The position numbers were made by a program, and so were the translations under genes. The notes beneath the pieces are model-generated. The model did not search any database. It was not told where the DNA came from and saw only the letters and a program-made list of their open reading frames with translations. Positions 34,514-46,800 of a DNA stretch of 64,000 bases are shown one piece after another. Position 1 is the first letter of the stretch. The number at the start of each line of letters is the position of its first letter. This DNA comes from Viola odorata (Eukaryota; Streptophyta; Magnoliopsida; Malpighiales; Violaceae): contig OY829541.1 of NCBI GenBank assembly GCA_963691705.1, positions 43,417,661 through 43,481,660 of the forward strand. Direction: 5' to 3'.

Positions 34514-35630
34514 ATGGAGCTGATCCTTACTTTAGAGCCACATTGCCAAGCTCTCTTAAAAGTCTTGAAGCAAGCCTTCGTGACTAAGGATATCACCACG
34601 GAAGGGGTGGAAAACCTCATCGGAAGAATTCAAGCCTTAAGCAGCATTTCCTTCTCTGAAGGAGAGATCGACCCCTCAGGAAGAGATCACAACAAGGCCC
34701 TATACATCACAGTAGAATGTAAGGGACACGTCATAGCAAAGGCCTTAATCGACAATGGGTCCGCACTTAATGTCATGCCCAGGCATGTCCTCGAACAACT
34801 GCCGGTCGATTCCTCTCTCATGAAACCTAGCGAAATGATGGCTAGGGCTTTCGATGGCACCACTCAGAGATCATCTGGAACATTGAGTTGGATATGGTCA
34901 TCGGGCCCCACACTTTCGCCTTGACATTCCAGATCATGGAAATCCAACCCGCTTACAGCATGCTTCTAGGACGGCCTTGGATCCATTCAGCGGGAGTCGT
35001 CCCCTCTTCCCTGCATCAGTGCCTCAAATACGTCAAGGATAATGCCCTCGTCACAATAAAGGCAGAGGAAGCCTTGATCTTGGCCAAGCATGCATCCGTG
35101 CCTTACATCGAAACTGCCGAAACCTTGGAGAGTTCTTTCCAAGCCTTCGAAATCGTCAACGCGGATTGGATCGAGGAAGGATCCCCCGTTTGCGAAGCCT
35201 CGAAATCTAGGATAGCCAAAACAACCACTAAGTCAATACTAGAGGGAAGCTTCCAATTGGGAAAACGGCTCGGGGCCGAGTTACAAGGATCAAAAGGCTG
35301 GGCACCTCCGAAGAGCTCCAGAGACCGATTTGGGTTAGGGTACCAACCCAGCAAGGCCGATTTCACCAGAATTGCCCAAGAAAAGAAAGAAAAGCAGCTG
35401 GCTAAGCTATTTGGACGTTCTGTGCCAGAGGGCAAAATGCCAATCCCCCATATCAGAACCACGTTCCCCTTCGGCGCTGAAACCATCAATGAAACTCCAA
35501 CCAGGGTATTAGACCTCCGTGTCTGCACTATAGGAGAAGAAGAATCATCGCCTAGTTCAGTCATTTTTGTAAAGAAGTCAGGGGAGTCTATGCGCAACTG
35601 GACCATCACCATGCTTCCGGATGTCTCTCC
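34514..35630 (+). pseudogene. Ogre aspartic protease and linker
   Basis: The active-site triplet region IDNGSALNVMP has Asp at 34751; Asn replaces the usual Ser/Thr. A one-base loss near 34885 moves the frame, which continues with GPHTFALTFQIM and MLLGRPWIHSAG, the conserved flap-to-C-terminal part of the fold. A charged linker leads to the donor site at 35631. The protease would release gag and pol products in the particle. Confidence 0.8.
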
Positions 35631-35785
35631 GTAATTTCTCCTTTTGAAAAATATATATATGTTTTTGGCACGTTTTCTAATGAAAACATTTTTGTAGGGA
35701 CTCATGTTCCCTTTTGTTAAAAATCAATAATATATATGCAAACTTTCATTTTACGCATCTCTTTTTTCCGCACTTTTAATTTCAG
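35631..35785 (+). other. putative intron between protease and RT
   Basis: The donor is cc|gtaatt at 35631 and the acceptor ttaatttcag| ends at 35785 after a T-rich tract. The 155 bases are AT-rich. Unspliced reading meets TAA across the donor. Removing it keeps the protease frame running into the RT frame at 35787. Ogre elements of legumes are known to have a spliced intron at this place. Splicing itself is inferred. Confidence 0.6.
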
Positions 35786-38700
35786 GATGAGTGTTAGTTC
35801 GGATTGTCTTGATAAAACCTATGTCTTTACTGGCGAAGAAATCATCGCTACAACCGAAGACACGGCCGAAGTCTCTGACGAACTGGCCCGTTTACTAGAA
35901 AATTCAGAAAAGGAAATAACCCCTCATCGGGAGGAATTGGACGAAGTAAACTTGGGGGCAAGCAACGAGAATCAAAAACTGGTCAAGATCGGAACTACCC
36001 TGGATATGACTCAGAGAGAAAGGTTGATTTCTCTCCTCAAGAACTACTCCGATGTATTCGCATGGCCATACGCCAACATGCTAGGTCTTGATCCCGGGAT
36101 AGTTGAGCATCGTATTCCATTAAAACCTGAGTTTAAACCTGTCAAGCAAAAACTTCGGAGGATGCATCCAGACATCCTTCTGAAAATCAAAGAAGTTACC
36201 AAGCAACTAGACGCGGGTTTTTTTAGAGTTGCCGAGTACCCAGAATGGATCGCCAACATAGTGCCAGTGCCTAAGAAAGATGGGAAGGTTCTCATGTGCG
36301 TGGACTTCCGGGATCTTAATCGAGCCAGCCCTAAGGATGACTTCCCACTTCCCCATATCGACATCTTGGTCGATAGTGCCGCCAGAAATGACATGTTCTC
36401 TTTCATGGACGGATTTTCGGGGTACAACTAGATCAAGATGGCACCTGAGGACAGTGAAAAGACGACCTTCATCACGCCCTGGGGAACCTTCTGCTACAAA
36501 GTGATGCCCTTCGGATTAAAGAACGTCGGAGCCACGTACCAGCGTGCGGCCGTCACCCTTTTCCATGACATGATGCATAAAGAATTGGAAATATATGTCG
36601 ATGACATGATATCCAAATCTCGCGGCACGCAAGATCATGTGGACATCCTGAGGAAGGTGTTCGAAAGGTTGAGGCAATTTCGGCTACGGCTAAACCCAGC
36701 TAAGTGTACCTTCGGAGTGACTTCCGGGAAGTTGTTGGGATTCATCGTCAGCAACAAAGGCATAGAAGTGGATCCTGATAAGATAAAAGCAATTCAAGAG
36801 CTACCCGCTCCCAGCACCGAAACAGAAGTGCGAAGCTTCTTAAGACGCATCAACTACATCGCTCGCTTTATCAACCAGTTAACACTTACCTGCGAGCCGA
36901 TGTTCAAAATGCTAAGGAAGCACGGAGATGCAGAATGGGACGAAGACTGCCAGAAAGCCTTCGAGAAAATCAAGACATATCTGCAACGCCCACCAGTACT
37001 AGTTCCCCCGACGCCAGGACGTCCCTTGCTCATGTACATGACAGTCACGGCTAGCGCCATGGGTTGCGTTTTGGGACAGCACGACGAGTCTGGAAGGCGT
37101 GAACAAGCCATCTACTACCTCAGCAAAACATTCAACGAATGTGAGATGTGTTACTCTATGTTGGAACGAACTTGTTGTGCCCTAGCATGGTGCGCTCGAA
37201 GGCTCCAGCAGTACATGTTGTATTACACGACATGGCTAATCTCTCGCATGAATCCCTTGAAATACATCTTCGAAAAGCCGTACCTGTCAAGTCGCATTTG
37301 TAGATGGCAAGTCTTATTAGCTGAGCACGAGATCATCTATGTAACCCGGAAAGTGGTTAAAGCAAGCGCCCTCGCCGATCACTTGGCTGATCATGCCTCG
37401 GACGAGTATGATTCATTAAGCTTCGAGTTCCCCGATGAGGACATCATAATGATTAAAGATGAGATCACAGAAGATCTCCGAGAAGACGATTGGTGGACCA
37501 TGTTCTTCGACGGTACGGTGAACCTCTTAGGCAAGGGAGTGGGATCCATGGTCATAGCCCCAGATGGTCGTCAATTCCCCTTAGCATGCAAATTGAACTT
37601 CCCATGCACCAACAACATCGCCGAGTACGAGGCATGCATCAGTGGTCTGATGGCGGCAATCGACCTAAAAGTAAAGAAGCTCAAAATCTTCGGTGATTCA
37701 GCACTCGTCATCTACCAAGCCCAGGATCTATGGCAGACACGGGATTCCAAGCTCATCCCTTATCAAAGGTTACTCACCCAACTCACACGGGAATTCGAGG
37801 AAACCCAATTCGACCGAGTCGACAGAGAAAAGAACCGTTTCGCAGACGCGTTAGCCACGTTGGCATCAATGTTCAAATTAGAATGCAGAGTAATGCTTCA
37901 ACCATTGAGAGTGGAAGTAAAGGAAATTCTGGCATGTTGTGTCGCCTTAGAAGAAGAACCTGACGGCAAGTCGTGGTTCTACGACTTAGTACAGTTCATC
38001 AGAAACTGGGAGTACCCACCGGGGGCAAGCCGGGTTAGCAAAAAGACCCTTCAGTGCTTAGCGCTAGACTTCTACCTCGACGGCGAAGTTCTGTATAAAA
38101 GGAGAGCTGATGGAGCTTTGCTTCGTTGCGTCACCATAGCTGAGGCAAAGAGAATCATAGCAGAGATCCACGAAGGGGTTTGTTCCACACACGCAAGTGG
38201 GCACATGATGGCCAGACAGATAATGAGACAAGGTTATTTTTGGCTCACCATCGAACGAGATTGCATCGACTACTTCCGAAAATGCCACAAATGTCAGATT
38301 TACGCGGACCATCTCCATGTCCCTCCAGCCCCTCTCTTTAGCATGACATCGCCTTGGCCTTTTTCGATGTGGGGGATCGACATCATCGGCCAGATTCACC
38401 CAACAACCTCTAACGGTCATCGCTTCATCCTTGTAGCAATCGACTACTTTACCAAGTGGGTAGAAGTTGCCTCTTACCCCAACGTCACTCAAAAAACAGC
38501 TAAGCGATTCATTGAGGAAAATATCATTTGCCGTCATGGGGTCCCAGAAACCATCATCACAGACAACGGCACCAATCTCAACTGAAAGATGATCGACGGT
38601 CTTTGCCAACGTTGGAAGGTGAAGCACCGAAACTCGTCACCATATTGACCAAAGATGAATGGCGCAGTCGAAGCAGCAAACAAAAACCTGAAGAGGATCA

Positions 38701-39221
38701 TCCAAAAGATGGTAATCACTCACAAAGATTGGCATGACATGCTCCCCTTCGCACTGCATGCTTACCGGATAGCAACCCGTACGTCTACAGGGGCAACTCC
38801 CTACTCATTAGTTTATGGCATGGAAGTCGTGATTCCTCTTGAGGTTGAAATCCCTTCTCTCAGAATCCTGGCAGAGTCTGGAGTAGAAGAATCAGATTGG
38901 GCAAGAGTGAGGTACGAGCAGCTGAACCTCCTTCCCGAAAAGTGCTTAGCCGCTATCTGCCATGCACAATTATATCAGCAAAGAATGGCCAACGCCTATA
39001 ACAAGAAGGTGCGACCTCGCAAGTTCGAGGCTGGGGATTTTGTGTTGAAGAAAATTCTCCCTCATCAGGAGGCTAGTCAAGGAAAATGGGCCCCAAGGTA
39101 CGAGGTCCCTTATCTAGTTAAAAGTGCATTCTCGGGGGGTGCCCTGACGCTAACCAACATGGACGGAGATGATCTGCCAAGACCGGTAAATACCGATGCC
39201 GTCAAGATGTACTTCGCCTGA
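35786..39221 (+). pseudogene. Ogre pol: RT, RNase H, archaeal-type RNase H, integrase
   Basis: One frame from 35787 to the stop at 39219-39221, with an amber at 36429-36431 and TGA codons at 38583-38585 and 38646-38648. RT has VDFRDLNRASPKDDFPLP, MPFGLKN and the catalytic YVDD at 36594. RNase H follows (YMTVTASAMGCVLGQ, ERTCCALAWCARRL). The second, archaeal-type RNase H is FFDGTVNLLGKGVGSMVI ... NNIAEYEACISGL (37500-37860). Integrase has the zinc-binding part (YFRKCHKCQ) and core motifs GIDIIG and ITDNGTN, then EAANKNLKRI. No chromodomain. Three stops in 3.4 kb mark recent decay. Confidence 0.9.
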
Positions 39222-40897
39222 AGCGCCACGGGCCTTGCTTCCAGCCGAACCAAAGACGTAGGGTTTTATCATGACAATGTCACTCAAATGTTTATCCTGA
39301 AATTAATAAAATAAGTTTTCTCAAGAGATGCTTGTTTGTTTTAAAAAAACTCTTTCATTTTTCTCAAAACTTGTGAGATGACAAAAGGAGGCATGGCATA
39401 GATGGCTCCCCAGGAGTAGCTCGGGACGTAAGACACGTCACTTAGACTAAAGCCACTAATCAATTTTAAGTTTTACAGAGATGTAAGGTCTCACGCCTCA
39501 TCTCGTCATCGCGATAGAACCAGGGAGTTCCGCTCGTAGCAGCTCTTGAATTGCCGCAGCAGGCCACCTTTAAGAGCGAATCAGGAAAGATTTTAAGACA
39601 AACCATTACCATCTAAAGCAAAATTTCTTTTCCTCGTAGTGCTACCAGCACAACTGGCATTGCAAACAACCGGTCTCAAAGGGCCGAACACTGGACCAAA
39701 GTCACAAAGCCCATCCCATACCGGCCGAGCCATCGAAATGCTAACAACAACTCCTAGAAAAAGCACGACAAAAAGCTGTCCTCCTAGGACCACCATCAAC
39801 ACACTTAATGCGGTCTTGTTCAAGACGTTTCCCAACGTCCGCACCATGATCAAAACGGTGAAGATCAATCCTTCAATTGAGGGACAGCCGGACTGCAAGT
39901 ATCACCTACGCCAAGGCAAGAGCCGCGGCCAAGCATCTAAAGCAAAGCTATCATGAACCAACATCCGATGCAAGTCGCACCGAAATGACCCACGGATGGC
40001 CCGTCCAAAAGGGAGAGCTTAAAACTTATCAATCACATTACTTTTGCTAAAAATTGTCTTGCATTTACTCCTCATTTGTTCTCGTCATATCTTTTTCAGG
40101 GACCGGGTCGCCCCCATTCGTTGCCTGCATAAGAACAGTAAGCATACGCCCTCATAGCCCCGCTGCACATATCGGGGACAGAGGGTTTTCCCCTTTATCC
40201 CCGAGCAATCACGAAGCCGATCAACAAAGATCCAGCAAGGACCGGTAAGCAAATGGACAAAATGCGGATCTCATCCTCCCTCCGACTTGGATCGGCGGTT
40301 CCTGCAAAGCAGCTGAAAAAGAAACTAATCAAAGCAAAGCGTCCCAGAACTGGGACCACGTCATAGGCACCCTCGAAAGGCCGGGCTAAAGGAAGGGAGA
40401 ATCCCTGATCTTATCTCGTTTTCATTTTTAGTTTAATTTCCCTTGCTGCTCTATTGTCCCCTCTGCATCTCACAGGGACTTGAAGCATCTTACCGTCATC
40501 CGCATGGAGCTTGTAGAAGATGCCCTTGCAGCCCCGCTGCACATCTTAGGGGAGTCCATCTTTCGTTCCCCTTATTTAAATTTATTTTCATTCCTGCTCG
40601 CTTTGTTAGCTTTAAGTCGAGTACGGTCATCTGGCCCACTGGGGACAACCTTAGGTTCTCATTAGACCCTTGCAAATAATTCGTCCCCCACATCCTAGTA
40701 ATCAAATTATCAATCAATCAAACCATCAGTTAGTCAAAAATCAAAAATCAATCAAAATCCCTTTTTAGCCCGGCTAAAACAAAATCATACTACTCTCATA
40801 AGCATTTTCAGGCATTGCATAGGTCGGGAATGATCAATCCCTCTGTTAAATAAAGCATCCACCTAAATTACGTGCCATGCATGATATCACTTGTTTG
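39222..40897 (+). other. 3' noncoding region of the Ogre-like element, first part
   Basis: No conserved coding domain in any frame. The sequence is of mixed composition with repeated short phrases (cccgctgcacat near 40160 and 40540), which hints at internal duplication. Confidence 0.5.
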
Positions 40898-41075
40898 CTC
40901 TTATATCCACGGTTTGCTCCGACGTAAGCAGTCATAGACAAATCCCGGTAAGCATCTTTGAGCCGTCGCGCCTTATCCTTCATGAGTGTAAGAGCCTGAC
41001 TAGGTACTAGTTGAGTTCGCATAATATCCAGGGTACATGCGCCATTAGACATGGGATAGCTATAAAATGACGTGG
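40898..41075 (+). other. conserved noncoding block A (Ogre copy)
   Basis: It contains cttatatccac, catctttgagc, ttcatgagtg, gcataatatcc and ccattagacatggga in the order seen at 4780-4976. The core at about 41018-41072 is the most alike. It lies 1.7 kb after the pol stop. Confidence 0.6.
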
Positions 41076-41390
41076 GACTTTTACGATCTTCTTCATCTTT
41101 TTCATTTTTTCCCTCTTTCCACCACATATGCCATCACTCCTACCGAAACTTTCATTATCACTCATACCCCGGGAGCCAAGGAGCAGTCTCAGCTAAGAAT
41201 GCCAGCCGAAAATAAAAGCACGCCAAGTTCAAGCACACGACGAAGGAGATAGAGAAGATCACCGGAAGGTCGCTGGGGACTATCGCCGAAGAAAGGCCAA
41301 AGACCCAAATGTGAAGGTTGAAGCCTTAAGCCAGAATGAGAAGAGATCAAGACAAAGGTTGTGCTTGCTCTACTCCGATGCATTTCAAAT

Positions 41391-41462
41391 CAAAAAGAAG
41401 AAGAAAAAAAGAAAAAAAAGAAAAAAAAAGGAAAGGAAAAAGAAAAAGAAAAGAGAGAAATG
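41391..41462 (+). repeat. purine tract
   Basis: About 70 bases of almost pure A and G (tcaaaaagaagaag onward). The LARD element has long pyrimidine tracts in the matching interval between blocks A and B. Confidence 0.7.
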
Positions 41463-41519
41463 CTCAGAGACATTCGAAGAATACGAACAATCGAAGAGCC
41501 GTAGCAAGCATAGCCCGAG

Positions 41520-41805
41520 GACAACTCAATTCGAGAAATCTCAAAGAAAAATTTCCCCAGTGAACTCGAGCAAAAGAGGCCAAAGGCCAACTCGAGAAAT
41601 CTCAAAGCAAGCATCCCTAGTAAAGACACGAGAATAAAAAGGGCCCAAGGCCAATTCAAGTAGCAGATCGCGAAGAGAACAGCGATAACACTCCCTAGTG
41701 AAGACTCGAGAAGAGAAAGGGCCTAGAGCCAGCTCAAGGAATCTCGAAGAAAGCATTCTCCAGTAAAGAATCTGAGAAAAGAAAGGGCCCCTGGCCGACC
41801 GGAAA
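41520..41805 (+). repeat. degenerate tandem repeat, about 65-70 bp
   Basis: About four units share ctcgagaaatctcaaag, ccctagtgaagac and agaaagggcc landmarks. Divergence is high. The open frames over it are repeat frames. Confidence 0.55.
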
Positions 41806-42027
41806 AGCACCCCCAACAAGGATCCTAGAGCTCACGCACTCTGTCGAGAAAGCATCCTCAGCCAGAAAGTGAAGGAACTCGCGTACCTCGCCCTCATCAA
41901 GGCCAATCAACAAAGCATCGTTCATCCAAAAACCTTCCAGCAAAGCAATCTTTTCCAAAACCGGCTTCCTTCCGGACACTTCATGTCCTTTCATTCTTTT
42001 CCGTAAAAGTCCCATTGATTATTAGAA

Positions 42028-42272
42028 CGCCCATGCATGTGCATCTTCATTTGAAGTTTATTCACTCGGATTGACATTGCGAATTGAAAATTATGTATCA
42101 TGTTAGTTGCATCTTTATGAGCGTAAAACACTTAACCTTGTTTCAGAGTGTGAGTGCAAACACTAATATCAGGTGAGGACTGCTTACGGCTGCAAATCAT
42201 GGGAAAGTCTTGTCCTTAGGGTCGTTACCTCCTGAGCAGGATGCAGATGCATTCCAGGTTCATATCAAGGCC
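42028..42272 (+). other. conserved noncoding block B (Ogre copy)
   Basis: It runs from gcccatgcatgtg through tagggtcgttacctcctg to catatcaaggcc and parallels 5791-6031. It sits immediately before the minisatellite. Confidence 0.65.
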
Positions 42273-42289
42273 GCTGGTAACGAAAGCAT

Positions 42290-43735
42290 TTCTCCCATCC
42301 CAGAGTGATCATTTGAATTTTCCTCCTCCTAGAGTGACATCATATATTCCCTCCTCCCAGAGTGATAGCCTCTACGTTTCATCCTCCTAAAGTGACGATT
42401 AGTTTATTTCTGCACCTCGCGTCTACTCCTATGGGATTAAACGTCATTTAAATCTCCACATCAGTAGATTTCCTCCTCCTAGAGTGACAGCTTTGTATTT
42501 CCTCCTCCTAGAGTGACAGCACGTATTTCCTCCTCCCAGAGTGACAGCGTGCATTTCTCTCCTCCCAGAGTGACGTCATTAGCATTTTCTCCTCCCAGAG
42601 TGACCTTAGTTTAATTTTTGCATCTCACGTCTTCTCCTACGGGAATTGACGTTGTTTACATTTCTGTACTGCATTTCCTCCTCCTAGAGTGACATCATGC
42701 ATTTTTTCTCCTCCCAGAGTGACAGCATCAGCATTTTCTCCTCCCAGAGTGACCTTAGTTTAATTTCCGCATCTCACGTCTTCTCCTACGGGAATTGACA
42801 TTGTTTACATTTCTGTACTGCATTTCCTCCTCCCAGAGTGACATCATGCATTTTTTCTCCTCCCAGAGTGACAGCATCAGCATTTTTCTCCTCCCAGAGT
42901 GACCTTAGTTTAATTTCCCCATTTCACGTCTTCTCCTACGGGAATTGACATTGTTTACGTTTTTGTACTGCATTTCCCCCTCCCAGAGTGACAGCATCAT
43001 GCATTTTTCTCCTCCCAGAGTGACATCATCATGCATTTCCCCCTCCCAGAGTGACATCATTTGCGTTTTCCTCCTCCTAGAGTGACATCATTAGGACAAA
43101 TCATTTCGTGTTTCTGTGGATCGCGCATTATCCTCCCGAAGCAACGTTAGTCACATGTCAAGCGATTATCCCCCAGTGGAGCCGTCATTTACGTTTTCGT
43201 AAAATTACCTTTCATCCCTGTCAAAGTAGTTGTCATTTATATTTTCTGCAACTTACGTTTCTCTCGATATCCAAATAGATCTAAGTTTATATCTTTGCAG
43301 GACATTCGATCGAATCTATCTCCTCCTAGAGTGACGACATTCAACAAACTACCTCCTCCCAGAGTGACATTCAACAAAACTACCTCCTCCCAGAGTGACG
43401 TCAACAAAATATACCTCCTCTCAGAGTGACATCTACGATTATGCCTCTTGCCAGAGTGACCCCCACGACAATATCTCCTCCCAGAGTGACATCTACGACA
43501 ATACCTCCTCCTAGAGTGACATCTACGACATATCTCCTCCTAGAGTGACATCCACGACATATCTCCTCCCAGAATGGCATCAACGAATAACCTCGACGAC
43601 CTGTCTCCTCCCGGAGTGACATCTACGAATAACGCCAATAAATCTATTCCTCCTAGAGTGACGACAACAGCATACCTCCTCCCAGAGCGACAGCAACGAC
43701 CTACCTCCTCCCAGAGCGACATCATCACTGTAACC
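42290..43735 (+). repeat. 30-bp minisatellite in the Ogre 3' region
   Basis: About 30 copies of a unit built on tcctcctcccagagtgacat with variable spacers. Between about 42567 and 43050 the units form a 150-base higher-order repeat that includes ttctcctacgggaattgac. The last units read agagcgac. Ogre 3' regions are known birthplaces of satellite repeats. Confidence 0.9.
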
Positions 43736-43820
43736 TTGAGGTAAGACCTGCTGTGTCGCCAAAATTCGGATATGCAGGGGCAACCGTCTTTACTGCTTAT
43801 CGAATACTTCGATAAGACAG

Positions 43821-43835
43821 TAAAGAGGGGGCAAC
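43821..43835 (+). other. polypurine tract of the Ogre-like element
   Basis: The sequence taaagagggggcaac lies directly ahead of the 3' LTR start and would prime plus-strand synthesis. Confidence 0.75.
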
Positions 43836-46800
43836 TGTTGATACCCGAATTTTGACGCCATTTTTAATTGATTTTAGCATTTTTGTTATTTACTTAATTT
43901 ACTGTCATTTTTAGTTAATTTGTTGTCGTGAGCATTTTTAAAATTTTCATCGCGTTTTGGCATCGTCATTATCATCGTCAGCGTTCGAAATAAGATATTT
44001 AATTTTTCGTCACGTATTTTCACTATTATTATCATTAATATTTTTAGCCTTAAAAATCACATTTTTAACTATCCGGCAGTCATTTGCTAATTTTTTCTTC
44101 ATTTTACGTCATCTCATGATTTTTAGGATTTTTAGTATCTTAGCACATTTTTTAGTATTTTTATTTTTTATTATTATTTTCGTTCGAGCTTTTATTGGAC
44201 CCGAGTAAGTTTACTCGGACAATAGCTTGAATTTGAAATGTTTTCCATCAACTAGTTGCTAGTTTTTTTTCCGTTCACAACGGTCTACAACGTTTCATGT
44301 AATTTTCTGCGTAACGTCATTATTTTTCCGTCCGAACGTTTCACGTTTTTGAACGAGAAAATAAACACGTTAAACGGAAAATTCTCATCATTCGCTGTAG
44401 ACGGTTAAACCCGTCGTATTTTTCTCTACGCGACGGTACCTTCGGCTCGAAAAGTCGGAACGTTTGTTCGTAGGAACTGGCTCGAGGCCATTTAAATCAG
44501 ATAAAGGGCCATTTAATCATGGTCATTGATCTGGTCAACCAAGGAAAGTCAACCAGATCAACGGCCCTTGAATTACCTAGCATGGTGCACATGCACAGTG
44601 GGCGTGGAGTGCAGCGGAGCAGACCACCGGGATTACCTGCTCCCGTCGCTTCCTAGCTCGAGCCCGTAGCTTCCTATCCCGTCCAGCCATCATCACGACT
44701 CCCCTAGCCTGCCAGCGCACGCTCACGGCCACCACGCGTAGCCCTCGTCCCCGAAGCACGCGATCTTTTGCCTATAAATACAATCCCCCCTCCAACGTTC
44801 AAGGGGTACCAATTTTGCAAGAAAAAGTTCATCACGGGCTAACGCACCCTCACTCCCATTCCTCGCCTTCGTCCTCACGCAACAGCAGCACAGTAAGCTT
44901 TCTTTATCTTGCTCTTTTCTATCTTTCTCTTAAATTTCGTTTAAAGCTCTAGTCAATTAATTAATCATTAAAACTTGCTGCAATCACCTTGTTTTCAACC
45001 TAATTTCACCATGCTAACATCCGTTTAAATTATCGTTGCTTAGTTTAATTGTTTCGTTAATTAACGTAAATATACATTTCTTCGTTTCCTTCAAAAATCC
45101 TACTGTTTTTGTTTCCATGTTCTTGCTGTGATTGCATGGCTGCGCTGGTAGAGGGGAGAGGGTCCTTTCTAGCCAAGAACCAGGCGAATCGGTCGCCTGG
45201 TTCGTCACCTCCATCGCCGGTAGTGGCGCCGGCGATGTGAGGTTGAAGATGATGATGACTTGGCCAAATGGCCTTCGCACAAAATAAAAGAAAGGTGATG
45301 GGCTTGGCCCATCACCGTTAAAATTAATTTTCTTGGGCCAGGAATTGTTCTTGGCCCATTCCTCCAAATTTCAAGCTGGGCCCAGCCCATTTATATTTTT
45401 CCGAATCTTCAGGTCGTTATTTTTTCACGTAAAATGCTCGCATGCTTCGTATAATTATTCTTAATGATACGTGTTTATTTTTCCTATATTTTATACATGG
45501 ATTGTTTAGTTCATTTTTAAAAAAATATTCGTATGCTTTCTTTATTTATTTATTTCCTCACATACTATTTGTTTGAATATTCCTATGCTTTTAATTTCTC
45601 GTATGCTTTCAAATTCTTACATGCTTTTATTTAAATTCTCTTATGCTTACATGCTAAATCTCTCATATGCGTCGTTTCCATGTTCATATTTTTCGTATGC
45701 TCATTCTTGCGTCAACTTGTTTATGTAATTGTTTTTTTATATACCTGAATTGCTTATTTCTTGTCGTGACATTTATTTTTATGTTATTTAACTTCAGTCA
45801 TTTATATTTAGCAATTTAATTTCAGTCATTTAACTTACCACCTATATGGTCGGTTGTCATTTAACTTTCCGCAAATTATCAACTGCTTTTAATTTCCGTA
45901 CTTATCAACTGCTTTAAATTTCCACACTTATCATACTGCTGGAAATTCTTCCGCAAATTATCAACTATTTAATTATTCGCACTTTAAAATTCCGCAATTT
46001 ACTTTCGGCAATTTAAATTCAATTATTCATTTTACCGCCTACATGGTCGGTCGCATTTTAATTTTCGTAAATATTCAACTGCTTTAAATTTTCGCACTTA
46101 TCATACTGCTGGAAATTCTTCCGCAAATTATCAACTGTTTAATTTTCCGCACTTTACTTTTCCGCAATTTACTTTCGGCAATTTAAATTCAATTATTCAT
46201 TTTACCGCCTACATAGTCGGTTGCATTTTAATTCTCGTAAATATCAACTTCTTTAATTTTTCGCAAACTGCTGGAAATTCTTCCGCAATATCAACTGTTT
46301 TATTTTCTGCAAATATCAATTGTTTTATTTTCTGCAAATATCACTTGTTTATTTTCTGCAAAATATCAATTGTTTTTAATTCCGCACTTATCATACTGCT
46401 GGAAATTCTTCCGCAAATATCAACTGTTTATTTTCTGCAAATCATCAAATTGTTTTAATTCCCTGTAAATCGTCAACTACATTTAATTTTTCTAGACTTA
46501 TCAAAACAGCATTTAATTTTCGTATGCGTTAAATAAATCATTTCTCGCATGCAATCATGTCATCATTTAATTTTCGTATGCGTCAAATAAATCATTTCTC
46601 GCATGCAATCATGTCATCATTTAAATCTCGTATGCGTCAAATCAATCATTTTTCGCATGCAATCAACAGCATTTAAATCTCGTATGCGTCAAATCAATCA
46701 TTTCTCGCATGCAATCAACTCAGCATTTAATTTTCGTATGCGTCAAATCAATCATTTTTCGCATGCAATCAACTTAGCATCTAATTTTCGTATGCGTCAA

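Noticed and set aside
41311..41659. Lys-rich frames over the purine tract
   Set aside because: Low-complexity A/G sequence gives open Lys/Arg/Glu frames by default.
42290..43735. Regular 30-base repeats resembling a CRISPR array
   Set aside because: Spacers are themselves repetitive, the context is a plant Ogre 3' region and no cas genes exist; it is a minisatellite.
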